DNA of 52,384 nt from Thermoplasmata archaeon (GTDB lineage: Archaea; Thermoplasmatota; Thermoplasmata; Thermoplasmatales; Thermoplasmataceae), in assembly GCA_021794355.1 (NCBI GenBank), contig JAJYRA010000004.1, positions 1-52,384 on the forward strand. Direction: 5' to 3'. Made by a program: the position numbers and the translations under genes. The notes beneath the pieces were generated by a model that was given only the letters and a program-made list of their open reading frames with translations, was not told the origin of the DNA and did not search any database. Of this stretch, positions 9,429-17,907 are shown piece after piece. Position 1 is the stretch's first letter, and each line of letters starts with the position of its first letter.

Positions 9429-10409
9429 ATGCAAAAGGAAAAATTAAACATCGATTCGAAAAAAATAGTTGATATTTTCCAGAATAAAGAATATTTCTTT
9501 GCCTCATATCGGTATCTATCCATAAAATCATATTTGGTGACTGATGGTTTTAATGTTGAAAGCGATGAGAACGTACTGGTAAAGGAGATCGAACGCGGAG
9601 TTTACCTGTTGTCACAAAACAAAGAGAAAAGCCTATGGGATTCAGTTGGGTTTCGTTACAATAACATCTTTCTTTTATTTAGATTGACCGAGGAAAAAAA
9701 GATGCCTTATCCGATAAGGAATGCAATTGATGGTGTTGTGCCTTTACAATTTTCAAAAACTAATATGTATGATTTAATATCAAAAAAACGTGATGATGTA
9801 AGCATATGGGAATACAGAGCGAAAAAATCTAGTGAACAATCTTATTTTAAAGATGAGACCAACAAGAAAATCGACCTTTATAACAGGATAGATCAAGACT
9901 ATAAAATGGGGTTGAAACCCTATCTGGCGACCTTTAGGGTTGAATCCCACCCTAAAGATTCAAGTTTTAAAATACATGGAGATGGTTTTGCGCAATGTAT
10001 CGCAGAATTTTTCCCCGAAATAGCAGATAAAATGCTAAAAATATTTGCAGACATAGTAGAAAAGGAAAGCGATGAAATGCAATTTGTTACAAAAATAAAA
10101 TTAGAAAGAGTATATGATAATGTCCCCTATCTATCAACGGGCACTAAGATTGCACTTGTCAATAATTTTGATATCAAGAATTTTAAAGATATGGCAAAGA
10201 AACATTTCATTCAAATTGTTAACGCTGATGATTCAGAAAAAAATAGGCAATTTACACTCTATGAATACAATTTAAAAGATTATGTTAGTTTGACAATTTT
10301 TCCTAAAGTGATATATGTATACCCAAGATCATTAAGTAACTCAAAGCAAGAAAATATTGTAGCTAATTTAAGATACATACTTGATGAACTCTTTGGATTA
10401 GTACATTAA
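9429..10409 (+). CDS. unknown 326-aa protein, first gene of an accessory pair
   Basis: A soluble, Lys/Asp/Glu-rich, AT-rich protein with no domain I recognise. It has mixed alpha/beta content, including FRVESHPKDSSFKIHGDGFAQ around 170-190 and a C-terminal helix NLRYILDELFGLVH. It ends 14 nt before the broken nuclease-like gene on the same strand, so the two were probably one transcription unit. Its setting, beside a PD-(D/E)xK-like gene, IS debris and a DGQHR protein, suggests a mobile or defence function (inference). The TATA-like block at 9331-9340 would leave a leader of about 70 nt. Confidence 0.65.
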   Translation: MQKEKLNIDSKKIVDIFQNKEYFFASYRYLSIKSYLVTDGFNVESDENVLVKEIERGVYLLSQNKEKSLWDSVGFRYNNIFLLFRLTEEKKMPYPIRNAIDGVVPLQFSKTNMYDLISKKRDDVSIWEYRAKKSSEQSYFKDETNKKIDLYNRIDQDYKMGLKPYLATFRVESHPKDSSFKIHGDGFAQCIAEFFPEIADKMLKIFADIVEKESDEMQFVTKIKLERVYDNVPYLSTGTKIALVNNFDIKNFKDMAKKHFIQIVNADDSEKNRQFTLYEYNLKDYVSLTIFPKVIYVYPRSLSNSKQENIVANLRYILDELFGLVH

Positions 10410-10423
10410 GTTGGAGATTTCAT

Positions 10424-11548
10424 ATGCGAAACTCAGCGAAGACCTCGGAATTCAAAGAAAGAGAGAGCCAGGCCAAAAGGCAATTGCTCCATAGGAAATA
10501 CGTTTCACTTATTTACAATGGTTTTCAAAATAGAACTACTGAGGATTTAACAGAAGAATCGGATCTTTTTTCAAACTACCGGATAGATATGGAAATTGAT
10601 GACCCGGTAACGAAAATGAGTTCTTAGGACTTGGTTCTTTTCAGGGAAGAGGAAAACTTAGATACAGTGGACATGATATTCATTGAGGTAAAAACCTCCG
10701 TTAAAAGTTTAAACTTGGAGGAGGAAATTAGGAACAAGATAGGAAAGACTATTTCCACGCTAGGCAAGAATAGGGACGGGAAACTACGCATTAAAATGGG
10801 TGACCAAGAAAAAATAATTAGTTGTATCGAATTTGTAGTAGCATCTCCACCCGATTGCCAGGGTGAACTCCGGAACAAATTTCAGGCAACTAATAAATAT
10901 TGTCCAATCATTCTGTGGCAAATAGATGATTCTTCTGCAGTTCAAAGTGAATAATTCGTTGGGAAACTTTCCATTCAATATGCATCTGAACAGGGCGTTA
11001 AGGTTTACCCATTATGTTGCTCTAGACAAGCAAAAAGTGGAATTGTTAACGACTGTTATCTTTTGAATAATAATGAAGAGTGGTATTCCATGGAAAAACC
11101 AAAAGGTGCAAAACTTGACAATTTAAAAAAGCACAATCATGAGAAATTGAATTCGTTTTTGGAAATCCCTAATATTAATTCACTCGCTTTAATTCCTGGG
11201 AGATCCACAATGATAGATAATTTGGTAAATGACGTTGTTTTAATCACAAATGGACCCCTGTCTGGAAAGGGAGAAATGGTCTCCAAAACAAAAAATGAAT
11301 GGAAGAGTGTAATAGATGAGTTTTTTAATGAGTATGGATTAGTAAATTACGATGATAAAACCACATATGGAGAATACTATTCTGAACAACTTATCGGTGC
11401 TAATATCTTGATTCAAAGCAAGTTAACACCAAATAGTTTTTATGTTAAGAAAACGAGCGGGAAAACCGAGAAGATTCTTAGCTTTATCATGAATAAAGTA
11501 TTTAGTTATGAGAAAAAAAATAGAACACAAACCTTTCGTGATAAATGA
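10424..11548 (+). pseudogene. PD-(D/E)xK nuclease-like gene interrupted by two in-frame stops
   Basis: One continuous frame of 375 codons runs from ATG 10424 to the stop at 11546-11548 and is interrupted by TAG at 10625-10627 and TAA at 10952-10954. The three pieces share the same phase and read through smoothly: KMSS-stop-DLVLFREEE, then VQSE-stop-FVGKLSIQYASEQG. Just after the first stop, DLVLF followed about 18 residues later by MIFIEVKTS matches the D...E-x-K core of restriction-like nucleases. The C-terminal half (about 200 residues) is unrecognised. Two different stop codons and the lack of any frameshift point to nonsense mutations in a dying gene rather than programmed recoding. It lies 14 nt after the 326-aa gene, so the pair may have been a defence system. 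Confidence 0.7.
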
Positions 11549-11808
11549 GTATAATTTTTACTTTTTATCTGCCATTTATTTCTTAGATAATCTCCTTTTG
11601 AACAACAAGGAGAATTTGACGTGAATAATGGATTTAAATTAATGTTAATATCACCTAAAGCTCTGATTTTTCAGATTTTATTATAGTATCAGGCGGGGGG
11701 CATCTTTACTTTCTCTTCTTGCATCTAAAAATTAAGCCTTCCCCGATTTCAATGCAGATATTTTCCTTGCTAGGTAAGCAAAAAAGGCTTCGAGTGACAC
11801 GACCTTAC

Positions 11809-12048
11809 CTATTCCGAAGGAAAGAGTATCTCTATTTCAGATAAGTCTGTGATTACTTTAAGCGATCCTGGCAGAATGGCTTTCACATCAGATGGTTTTA
11901 CCCCTATTTCGTGGTTATCTAAAGCCTTCACCTCTTCTCCATTCAACGATAATGTACCAGATTTGGTTATCTCAAATCCCATTCCCTTAAGTATTTCAAT
12001 CTTCCCCACTCCTTGCATTGTTAACCAAATTAAGTCTTTACTATTCAT
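11809..12048 (-). CDS. small hypothetical protein
   Basis: 79-aa soluble protein, unrecognised. It reads as plausible protein, with MNSKDLIWLTMQGVGKIEIL, GTLSLNGEEVKALDNHEIG and ILPGSLKVITDLSEIEILF, alternating beta strands and turns. The next bases downstream on the same strand keep another frame open (VVSLEAFFAYLARK), so the gene may once have been longer and suffered a frameshift near 11812. It stands alone between the broken nuclease gene and an IS remnant. Confidence 0.45.
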   Translation of the reverse strand: MNSKDLIWLTMQGVGKIEILKGMGFEITKSGTLSLNGEEVKALDNHEIGVKPSDVKAILPGSLKVITDLSEIEILFPSE

Positions 12049-12188
12049 TTTAATCCTAGGATGCGACTAATTATTGCTTTAGTGTTTATATTTCTTTTGG
12101 TATTATTTATTTGTTCCCGTTAATAGAGCTATTATCATATTCTTGCTGCAATGAAAGAGATATGTAGCTATCACATTATTGTTTTGAC

Positions 12189-12511
12189 ATACACTATGGC
12201 GGTAATTGAGGGTTGATTCTTTCAGACCTTTCTAACTGGCATTACTCAAATTTCGCAAAGCATAGGCTTTATCCATCGTTTCGTTATTGTACGTATTCTC
12301 AGCCAATGAATTACTGAACTTTGTTTCTATTGCTTTATCAGCCAGATTCAGAGTATTCTTTCCCACTTTTGCTCTTACGTTTTTTTGCAGTTATTAACGT
12401 AACTGGTAATTACGGAATACATTTTGATTGCTTCTGAATCCGGTATTTTCCGTAAGAAATGAGATAAAATATAATTATAGCGTCAACTGCATATAACCGC
12501 CATAGAATACA
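12189..12511. mobile_element. internally deleted insertion sequence (MITE-like) with inverted ends
   Basis: The ends carry the inverted repeat ctatggcggt (12194-12203) and accgccatag (12496-12505); similarity continues inward imperfectly to about 27 bp. The pentamer ataca flanks the element on both sides (12189-12193 and 12507-12511), offset by one base on the right, which fits a target-site duplication. Inside, only the last roughly 50 codons of a transposase-like frame remain. The element is about 312 bp, so it is a non-autonomous deletion derivative. Confidence 0.6.
12232..12378 (-). pseudogene. C-terminal remnant of a transposase
   Basis: The minus strand reads VRAKVGKNTLNLADKAIETK and then SLAENTYNNETMDKAYALRN before a stop at 12232. 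It looks like the end of a transposase and stops about 30 bp before the left terminal inverted repeat, as expected for an IS. No intact catalytic part is present. The family was not identified. Confidence 0.5.
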
Positions 12512-12733
12512 AAGAAGATTATATGTATAGAATCAAACATAGATGGTGACGTTCTCTCGGAACCTGGAACTGCATTCAGACACATAAGGAAAGCAGTAAT
12601 AAAGATCGGGAAGAACGCCCCCTCGATTCGGCAGAAGGTATCAAAAAACAGAAGATCTACAATAGATAGGGCAGAACTCAGGATTTTTGTTCACCAGAGC
12701 ATAATAATCTGCAAAGAATTAAAATGATGACGT

Positions 12734-14761
12734 TTAATCATTAGTAACCTGTTCGTTGAATCTTTCTATGAACGTTTTGATTTTTAACGCAGCGGCTTCA
12801 CCCATTTGTCTATCACTTTGATCTACCGTTCTTCCATGGCTTTCTGCATCCCTTAGCTTCTTAAAATTCTTAAATGTGTAAACTACATCTAATTTATCGG
12901 AAAATGATGAAATCTCACTATCCAAAAAGATTATCTTAAAAACAGAATCCCATTTTTTATTACCCTCGATTATTTTAATTATAGAGCCAATATCTATATA
13001 CTCCCATAACTCGTCTGACGTTTTGTCCTTATGCTTTATCTTCAAAGTATCTTTTACATCCGTTGGCAACGATTCTTCAAACCATTTCTCACTTTCTGTG
13101 GACAATCTATCTTTTAAGAAGTCTCTAATGTTTTTCTCGACCTCTTGAGTGGAAGTTTTTCTAGTTAATAGTGGGATCTTTTTGATATTTGTACTAGTCT
13201 CTGTAATTCTTTCATTAATCCAAGTAATCATTTCTCCAATGAATCTACTTTTCTCCTCCCTTGAATTTAAGGATTTTTCAATATTCTTTATTTTAGTATC
13301 GGTGTCAAATCTTCTATTCGTTTTGGTTTTTTCGCATAACAACTTGAGATATGATTTGATATTTTCCTCATTTCCTGCATAGAAAAGCAAATGATTTGAC
13401 AATAAAATTATAAATATTTGAATTCCAGTGGTAGTGGTAAAGAATTTCAATAGCCACGAATCATTTTCACCAATCAGTGTCAGATTGTCATCTATGAATT
13501 TAGTAAGTCGTTCGGTATTCTTCTGATCATCATCCTTTTTTTTAAAAATTGGGTTTGGTTTGTTGTCTTCAAGATTTCCATAAAATAACTTTGGTTGTTC
13601 ATTTATAGTTCTAGCGATTTTTGATATACCTATCAATCCTTTTTTTCTAACGGGACTTATACTTGGAATGTATACTTTATCCTTTAAATTGGTTAATTCG
13701 TTCAATCTCTTAGGAGTCAAAGCTGATACGTTCCTCCTAGGTTCTCCAGTGTAGACACCGTAAAGATCCCATTTATAGTCCTCGGAGAGTATGGTTTGAT
13801 TGGTATTGATAGAGATAAAAATGCTACCTTGGTCTCTTTCAGTTCTACTTACTATAATGCTCAAGGGAATTTTCGGCTTATTAAGATCATTTATGTCCTT
13901 AACATTGCTATAACCATATAATCTATGTTGCCCATCAACAACCCAAAGACTTTTCAAATGATTATTCACAGACAACTTACCTAAAGAAACATTATCTTTT
14001 GAACTTAACTCCTCAAAATCAAGACCTTCTTCGCTCAAAGTGCTTAGAATTAGATTATTAAAAAAGGATAACTTATTTTTTTGAATTTGATAGGCTATTT
14101 TTTTAACTTTCTCTTGATTAATCATTCTCTGATAAAAGCTTTGATCTCCTCGTTCTCTCCTAGCTACATATGATACTTTCAATAATTCGATAGGATCTAC
14201 CGCTGTCAAATAATAGAAATCGCCCTTATCAAGCGTAATTCTAAGTGATGGCATATTTTTTAAGTTCATAAATTCGGAGTCGTCAAGTTTTACCTCTAAC
14301 TCTCGTTGAAGTTCATACTTTGCATAAACTCCAATTTTACTCTGTAATGTCCTGTAATACTCAAAAAACTGTTCATCCCACAGAAAAACTCTTGGTTCAG
14401 TCTCACACAGTTTCCTATCCCTCTCTGTTGGTTGTATTCCTTTTGTTGCAAGTACTAGCCTTAGGTTATTATAGCTTTTCAAGCTATCGATTGAATTTAA
14501 TCCCTTAAGCAACGAAGCATGCCATCCTTTAAGTTCATTAATTTTCGTTTCTATTGATCCTTCTCGCGTTGTCTTATTTCTTGTCGTGCAGCTAACAATT
14601 ATATAGGTTTTTGAAAGCGTTCCAAAGGCCGCATCAATTTGCTTCCCATCTATTCTAAAATCTGCACCCCCTCTAACATCATTAAAGTCCAAATTCTGAA
14701 GGAACTCCCTGACTTCACTTTCGAATTCTAATCCCATTTGTTCGTATCCTTTTCGCGCCAA
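12734..14761 (-). CDS. DGQHR-domain protein with N-terminal Mrr-like domain (DndB-related)
   Basis: 675-aa protein. Residues 1-130 resemble a restriction-endonuclease-like (Mrr) fold: GLEFESEVREFLQNLDF, GGADFRIDGKQIDAAF, then YIIVSCTTR where an active nuclease would carry E-x-K, so the domain may be catalytically dead. The DGQHR motif is at 276-280 in WVVDGQHRLYGYSN, followed by SINTNQTILSEDYKWDLY, as in DndB-type proteins tied to DNA phosphorothioate modification. No dndCDE-like genes are present in the window, so it is orphan or part of another system. The start is TTG at 14761; ATG at 14737 is an alternative. It is AT-rich, flanked by IS remnants, and probably horizontally acquired. Confidence 0.75.
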   Translation of the reverse strand: MARKGYEQMGLEFESEVREFLQNLDFNDVRGGADFRIDGKQIDAAFGTLSKTYIIVSCTTRNKTTREGSIETKINELKGWHASLLKGLNSIDSLKSYNNLRLVLATKGIQPTERDRKLCETEPRVFLWDEQFFEYYRTLQSKIGVYAKYELQRELEVKLDDSEFMNLKNMPSLRITLDKGDFYYLTAVDPIELLKVSYVARRERGDQSFYQRMINQEKVKKIAYQIQKNKLSFFNNLILSTLSEEGLDFEELSSKDNVSLGKLSVNNHLKSLWVVDGQHRLYGYSNVKDINDLNKPKIPLSIIVSRTERDQGSIFISINTNQTILSEDYKWDLYGVYTGEPRRNVSALTPKRLNELTNLKDKVYIPSISPVRKKGLIGISKIARTINEQPKLFYGNLEDNKPNPIFKKKDDDQKNTERLTKFIDDNLTLIGENDSWLLKFFTTTTGIQIFIILLSNHLLFYAGNEENIKSYLKLLCEKTKTNRRFDTDTKIKNIEKSLNSREEKSRFIGEMITWINERITETSTNIKKIPLLTRKTSTQEVEKNIRDFLKDRLSTESEKWFEESLPTDVKDTLKIKHKDKTSDELWEYIDIGSIIKIIEGNKKWDSVFKIIFLDSEISSFSDKLDVVYTFKNFKKLRDAESHGRTVDQSDRQMGEAAALKIKTFIERFNEQVTND

Positions 14762-15217
14762 TTGAATCTAACCCCGTTAACAAATATCTATACTTTTATA
14801 CTATATAATTTAATGCCGGGATATTATTAACCTCAATCTTCTGATCTGAGCTACTTAGAATTAGACAAATTTTAATGAGATATAATGAAATCATTGAATT
14901 ATTGTTTTTATATGCAACCTTATGGAAGTCAAATCAGAGCACACTGAGTGTCCACATTTAAAGGTGGTACACTAAAATTATCAATTCGGATCAGTTTTCT
15001 ACCTTTTTTGGCTAATATATGGCAGCCATTTCAGGTACCCTTGAATCTTTTTTGAATCATTCGTAGATAAAAGACATTTGAGAGAAAAGAAAAAAGAGAG
15101 GATTATTGCAAACTCAATGGGAATTAATTCTGTATTGATATGTATCCACGGCTCATTTTGATGTTTTGATAAAGTTTGAAGTAGACTAAATTTTAATACG
15201 TAAATAGCAATCATTGA
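14762..15217. other. gene-poor stretch with one hairpin
   Basis: About 450 bases without a convincing gene. The left end holds A/T-rich promoter-like sequence for the DGQHR gene (tatactatata near 14795). An inverted repeat, agtgtccac (14947-14955) with gtggtacact (14964-14973), has one bulged base and an 8-nt loop; it could be a terminator or a leftover IS end. A weak 71-codon minus-strand frame (14999-15214) lacks recognisable features. Confidence 0.45.
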
Positions 15218-15322
15218 ATGATAAAATTGGAAAATAGAAAGAAACAGCTGATAGGTTTCATGATTGTGCTCGTCTGCATGTCTGCTCTTATGTTCTATGT
15301 TTCATATTTGAATAATATTTAA
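15218..15322 (+). CDS. 34-residue single-span membrane protein
   Basis: ATG at 15218 opens a 34-codon frame: a basic N-terminus MIKLENRKKQ, a hydrophobic span LIGFMIVLVCMSALMFYVSY and a short tail. The AT-rich block ttttaata (about 15190-15197) lies some 25 nt upstream, consistent with a leaderless start. It ends 11 nt before the ATG of the CinA-like gene, so the two may be co-transcribed. No homologue is recognised and the function is unknown. Confidence 0.5.
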   Translation: MIKLENRKKQLIGFMIVLVCMSALMFYVSYLNNI

Positions 15323-15333
15323 GATTGACTGAA

Positions 15334-16107
15334 ATGAGAATTGGAATTATAGCGATCGGAAACGAGGTTGTTAAGGGTAGAACTTTAGATACAAACTCCA
15401 ACAAAATTGCATCCTTTTTCACTGAACTTGGTTTTGAAATAGTCTCTCACATAGTATGCAGGGATATTCAATCAGAGATTTGCAATTCAGTGAAGTATAT
15501 GATGAATAGGACTGATGTTATTATCACCACGGGTGGGTTGGGCCCAACAATGGACGATATCACAATTAAATCCATTTCAGATTGCCTTCAACTTCAACTC
15601 CTGGTGAATCAAGAGGCACTAAAGGTTCTAAGGGACAGATATGAAAGATTAAATCTTAATATTACTGAGGAACGTCTGAAAATGGCAATGATGCCGGAGA
15701 ATGCTCAGATAATTTCAAATCAGGAAGGTACAGCACCGGGAATGTTTCTGCAGTATCAAGGAATAAAAATTTTCTCAGTGCCTGGTGTTCCAAGAGAAAT
15801 GAACGGTATGCTTCCTCAAATCCAGGCAACATTGGGCATTTCAGATAAATTTTATATGAGTAAGGAGCTAAGCGTAGTGGGAATAATGGAAAGTGCCATG
15901 GCTCCCATTGTAAAACAGGTGTCTGGATTATTAAACAATGGGGTAAACATTAAATCTCATCCAGAGTCATTTGAGCTCAACCATCCCATATTAACAATTG
16001 AATTTTATGGCTTTGGGAAAGATAGGGAAGATATTTCCATTAGAATAGAGGATACATATAAAGAAATGAGATCAAGAGTTAAAGATAAATTCCATATGAT
16101 AATATGA
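15334..16107 (+). CDS. CinA N-terminal / MoCF-domain protein (molybdopterin-binding like)
   Basis: 257-aa protein of the CinA-N family. It starts with MRIGIIAIGNEVVKGRTLDTNS, the usual opening of the MoCF (MogA/MoeA-like) domain. TTGGLGPTMDDIT (near residue 65) and VPGVPREMNGML (near 150) are the conserved loops of this fold. The bacterial CinA amidohydrolase domain is absent, as in archaeal short forms. Bacterial relatives include NMN deamidases and ADP-ribose pyrophosphatases, so the substrate here is open. ATG 15334 was preferred over the in-frame TTG at 15325 because it begins the conserved first strand. A 55-codon gene follows closely. Confidence 0.85.
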   Translation: MRIGIIAIGNEVVKGRTLDTNSNKIASFFTELGFEIVSHIVCRDIQSEICNSVKYMMNRTDVIITTGGLGPTMDDITIKSISDCLQLQLLVNQEALKVLRDRYERLNLNITEERLKMAMMPENAQIISNQEGTAPGMFLQYQGIKIFSVPGVPREMNGMLPQIQATLGISDKFYMSKELSVVGIMESAMAPIVKQVSGLLNNGVNIKSHPESFELNHPILTIEFYGFGKDREDISIRIEDTYKEMRSRVKDKFHMII

Positions 16108-16119
16108 GCGTTGATGTGA

Positions 16120-16287
16120 ATGAGGGAGCTGGAAAAATTCGAAGTAAATGTTCTTGAACTTTGCAAGGATAAAAAATTAAAGGAAAAACTGAGAAATAAG
16201 ATGATGAAAAGCAAGGAACCCATAGATGCTTTTCAGCTTAAAAAGATAGAAAGCAAAATTGAAAAGACAAATAAGAAATTTTCTTAA
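16120..16287 (+). CDS. 55-residue charged helical protein
   Basis: ATG 16120 opens a 55-codon frame rich in Lys and Glu (MRELEKFEVNVLELCKDKKL, ending KIEKTNKKFS), predicted almost wholly helical and possibly a coiled coil. It starts 12 nt after the CinA-like gene on the same strand, and its stop overlaps the end of the convergent SIS gene by 4 nt. The clean coding character and operon position support a real gene, but no family is recognised. Confidence 0.55.
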   Translation: MRELEKFEVNVLELCKDKKLKEKLRNKMMKSKEPIDAFQLKKIESKIEKTNKKFS

Positions 16288-17312
16288 TGCTGCCCTGGAG
16301 GAAAAATTACCATATCAAAATCGTAATACTCCTTTTCATCAAATCTCAGCAAATCGGGATTTATTCCAAGTTTTAAAGCAAGATGATAGGCAAGGAAATA
16401 TGTATAGATTACGGATTCCACCGGTAGCTCAAAGCTGTTTCTCACATCTAGATCCACTTCATAATCTCCTTCCCCTCCAATTCCAATGGATTTCGCTCCT
16501 ACCAATCTGATACCGCTGTTTATTTCCCTGACACGCTTCAGATCTTCCCTGTTACAGATGTTAATTAAAAGTGTTCCCTTACCAGTTAGGGAAGTACATC
16601 CATGGTTATACTCTTCAAGTTCTATTCCTTCAGCAAAAATATGGGTGGCTTCCTTAATTTTCTGAGCGGTCTCCCTTGCTGCAAAGAAATTGTTTCCTGA
16701 TCCTAGGACAAAAATATTATGAATTTCAGGCAATTCTGAAACAATGGATTTCATCCTTGAATCCGCTTTTTTGATGTTTCTGGATATAACTTCTATGAAC
16801 CCCTTGAAATCATACTCAGACTTTTCATACTTTTTTGCTACTATGGCAGATGCTAGAACGTTATCAAAAAAAGCCTTCGTATTACAAAGGGATAAATCTT
16901 TCTCCCCTATATTTATACTCTTCCTAACCGATCTGGCAAGAGGCGAGTTGCCGTCATGGGTTACACCAATACTGTTGGTTTCAGGATGCTTAAGTACCGA
17001 TCTCACCGTTGAGCCCGTCTTTCCCGTATGGGATAGGGCCAGAATATTTCCCAGTGGTTTTTTATAGTTTTCCAGTTCATAGGATTGAATTGCATTCCAG
17101 ACTTTGGTTTCGTCGCTTAAGACCTGAAAACCGAGGATACCTGCATGGTACGATGTCCCATTTCCTGTGATTGTAACTCCACCTCGGTTGAAAACCAGAT
17201 CTTCTTTACTTACAGTTGAAAGCGTCGTGTTTAGAGCCTTTGGAGTTTCCATTAACATTTCATACATCAAATAGGGGTGCTTATTCCTCACCTCTGGAAT
17301 TTCGTCTGTCAT
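16284..17312 (-). CDS. SIS-domain protein (GlmS isomerase-domain-like)
   Basis: 342-aa phosphosugar-binding protein with two SIS domains. The N-terminal HPYLMYEMLMETPKAL resembles the linker before the isomerase domain of glucosamine-6-phosphate synthase. ITGNGTSYHAG is the first SIS phosphate-binding loop, and ALSHTGKTGSTV contains its Ser/Thr-rich strand. A second SIS begins near 190 with IFVLGSGNNFFAA. The glutaminase domain of GlmS is absent, so it should act as an ammonia-dependent aldose/ketose amino-sugar isomerase or deaminase, or a related enzyme. A TATA-like block at 17317-17327 lies only some 10 nt from the ATG; a leaderless start at GTG 17291 would fit better. Confidence 0.8.
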   Translation of the reverse strand: MTDEIPEVRNKHPYLMYEMLMETPKALNTTLSTVSKEDLVFNRGGVTITGNGTSYHAGILGFQVLSDETKVWNAIQSYELENYKKPLGNILALSHTGKTGSTVRSVLKHPETNSIGVTHDGNSPLARSVRKSINIGEKDLSLCNTKAFFDNVLASAIVAKKYEKSEYDFKGFIEVISRNIKKADSRMKSIVSELPEIHNIFVLGSGNNFFAARETAQKIKEATHIFAEGIELEEYNHGCTSLTGKGTLLINICNREDLKRVREINSGIRLVGAKSIGIGGEGDYEVDLDVRNSFELPVESVIYTYFLAYHLALKLGINPDLLRFDEKEYYDFDMVIFPPGQH

Positions 17313-17461
17313 CTATCTTTTATATTTGCAATACATAAAACACTTTGGAAAGAAAATTTAACTCTACCTGCAATTTACAAAACCTATTGGGAATGATGAT
17401 TTGTGAATTATTTGTTGTGCGGGCTAAATAGCCAAATTAATTTTAGTTTTCATCCTGAAAT

Positions 17462-17478
17462 CATTCTTAAATAGAATG
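17462..17478 (+). promoter_or_regulatory. TATA element inside an inverted repeat
   Basis: cattct-taaat-agaatg is a perfect 6-bp inverted repeat around a TATA-like core centred about 24 nt before the ATG at 17494. It may be the promoter with an embedded operator, or chance symmetry. Confidence 0.4.
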
Positions 17479-17493
17479 TAAGGATTCAACAAT

Positions 17494-17847
17494 ATGCAAA
17501 ATGTGCTTGAAAAAAGCGGGGATTTCAGTAACATAATGGAATATTTTTCACGCATGCTGGCAGTTCAACAGAGAAGAACCTTTCCTCTTCACGATTATAC
17601 ATTCACTTTCCTAAACCATATTGTAATATCAGATGCTGACAGTGGCAAAATAGTTGAAAATGAATCTTTTCCAGATAAGGACAACATGGATAGGATAAAG
17701 ACCATATCCTTTCTGGTAAGCGGAATAAATATGGAATTTACGCTTCATATTGGGTGGGATAGTTTTAAGGTGAGTCTTAAGAGTGGGACGCTTCAGTTTG
17801 ATAAATTTGTAGAAATGATTGATCAATCGACGTTCAGATTTTTTTGA
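17494..17847 (+). CDS. hypothetical 117-aa protein
   Basis: A soluble protein with no recognised family. An N-terminal helix (FSNIMEYFSRMLAVQQRR) is followed by a run of strands (YTFTFLNHIVISDADS, KTISFLVSGINMEFTLHIGW, FKVSLKSGTLQFDKF), suggesting a small beta-barrel or alpha+beta domain. ATG 17494 lies at leaderless distance from a TATA-like core. It precedes a membrane protein and a glycosyltransferase on the same strand, each apparently with its own promoter. Confidence 0.6.
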   Translation: MQNVLEKSGDFSNIMEYFSRMLAVQQRRTFPLHDYTFTFLNHIVISDADSGKIVENESFPDKDNMDRIKTISFLVSGINMEFTLHIGWDSFKVSLKSGTLQFDKFVEMIDQSTFRFF

Positions 17848-17907
17848 ATTCTCACCCTATGAACGGTTTTAAAATAAAGGATTTATACTGAATCGCTATA
17901 ATATTCC

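Noticed and set aside
11745-11816. Minus-strand tail VVSLEAFFAYLARKISALKS after the 79-aa gene
   Set aside because: It is in another frame than the 79-aa gene and has no start of its own; a frameshift is possible but unproven.
12512-12727. Plus-strand open stretch of about 70 codons (SEPGTAFRHIRKAVIKIGKN)
   Set aside because: No start signal, no recognisable domain, and it lies between an IS remnant and the DGQHR gene; it may be another transposon scrap but cannot be supported as a gene.
14999-15214. 71-codon minus-strand ORF
   Set aside because: Low-complexity AT-rich reading with no TATA, SD or domain; its start is only 3 nt from the better-supported 34-codon gene on the other strand.
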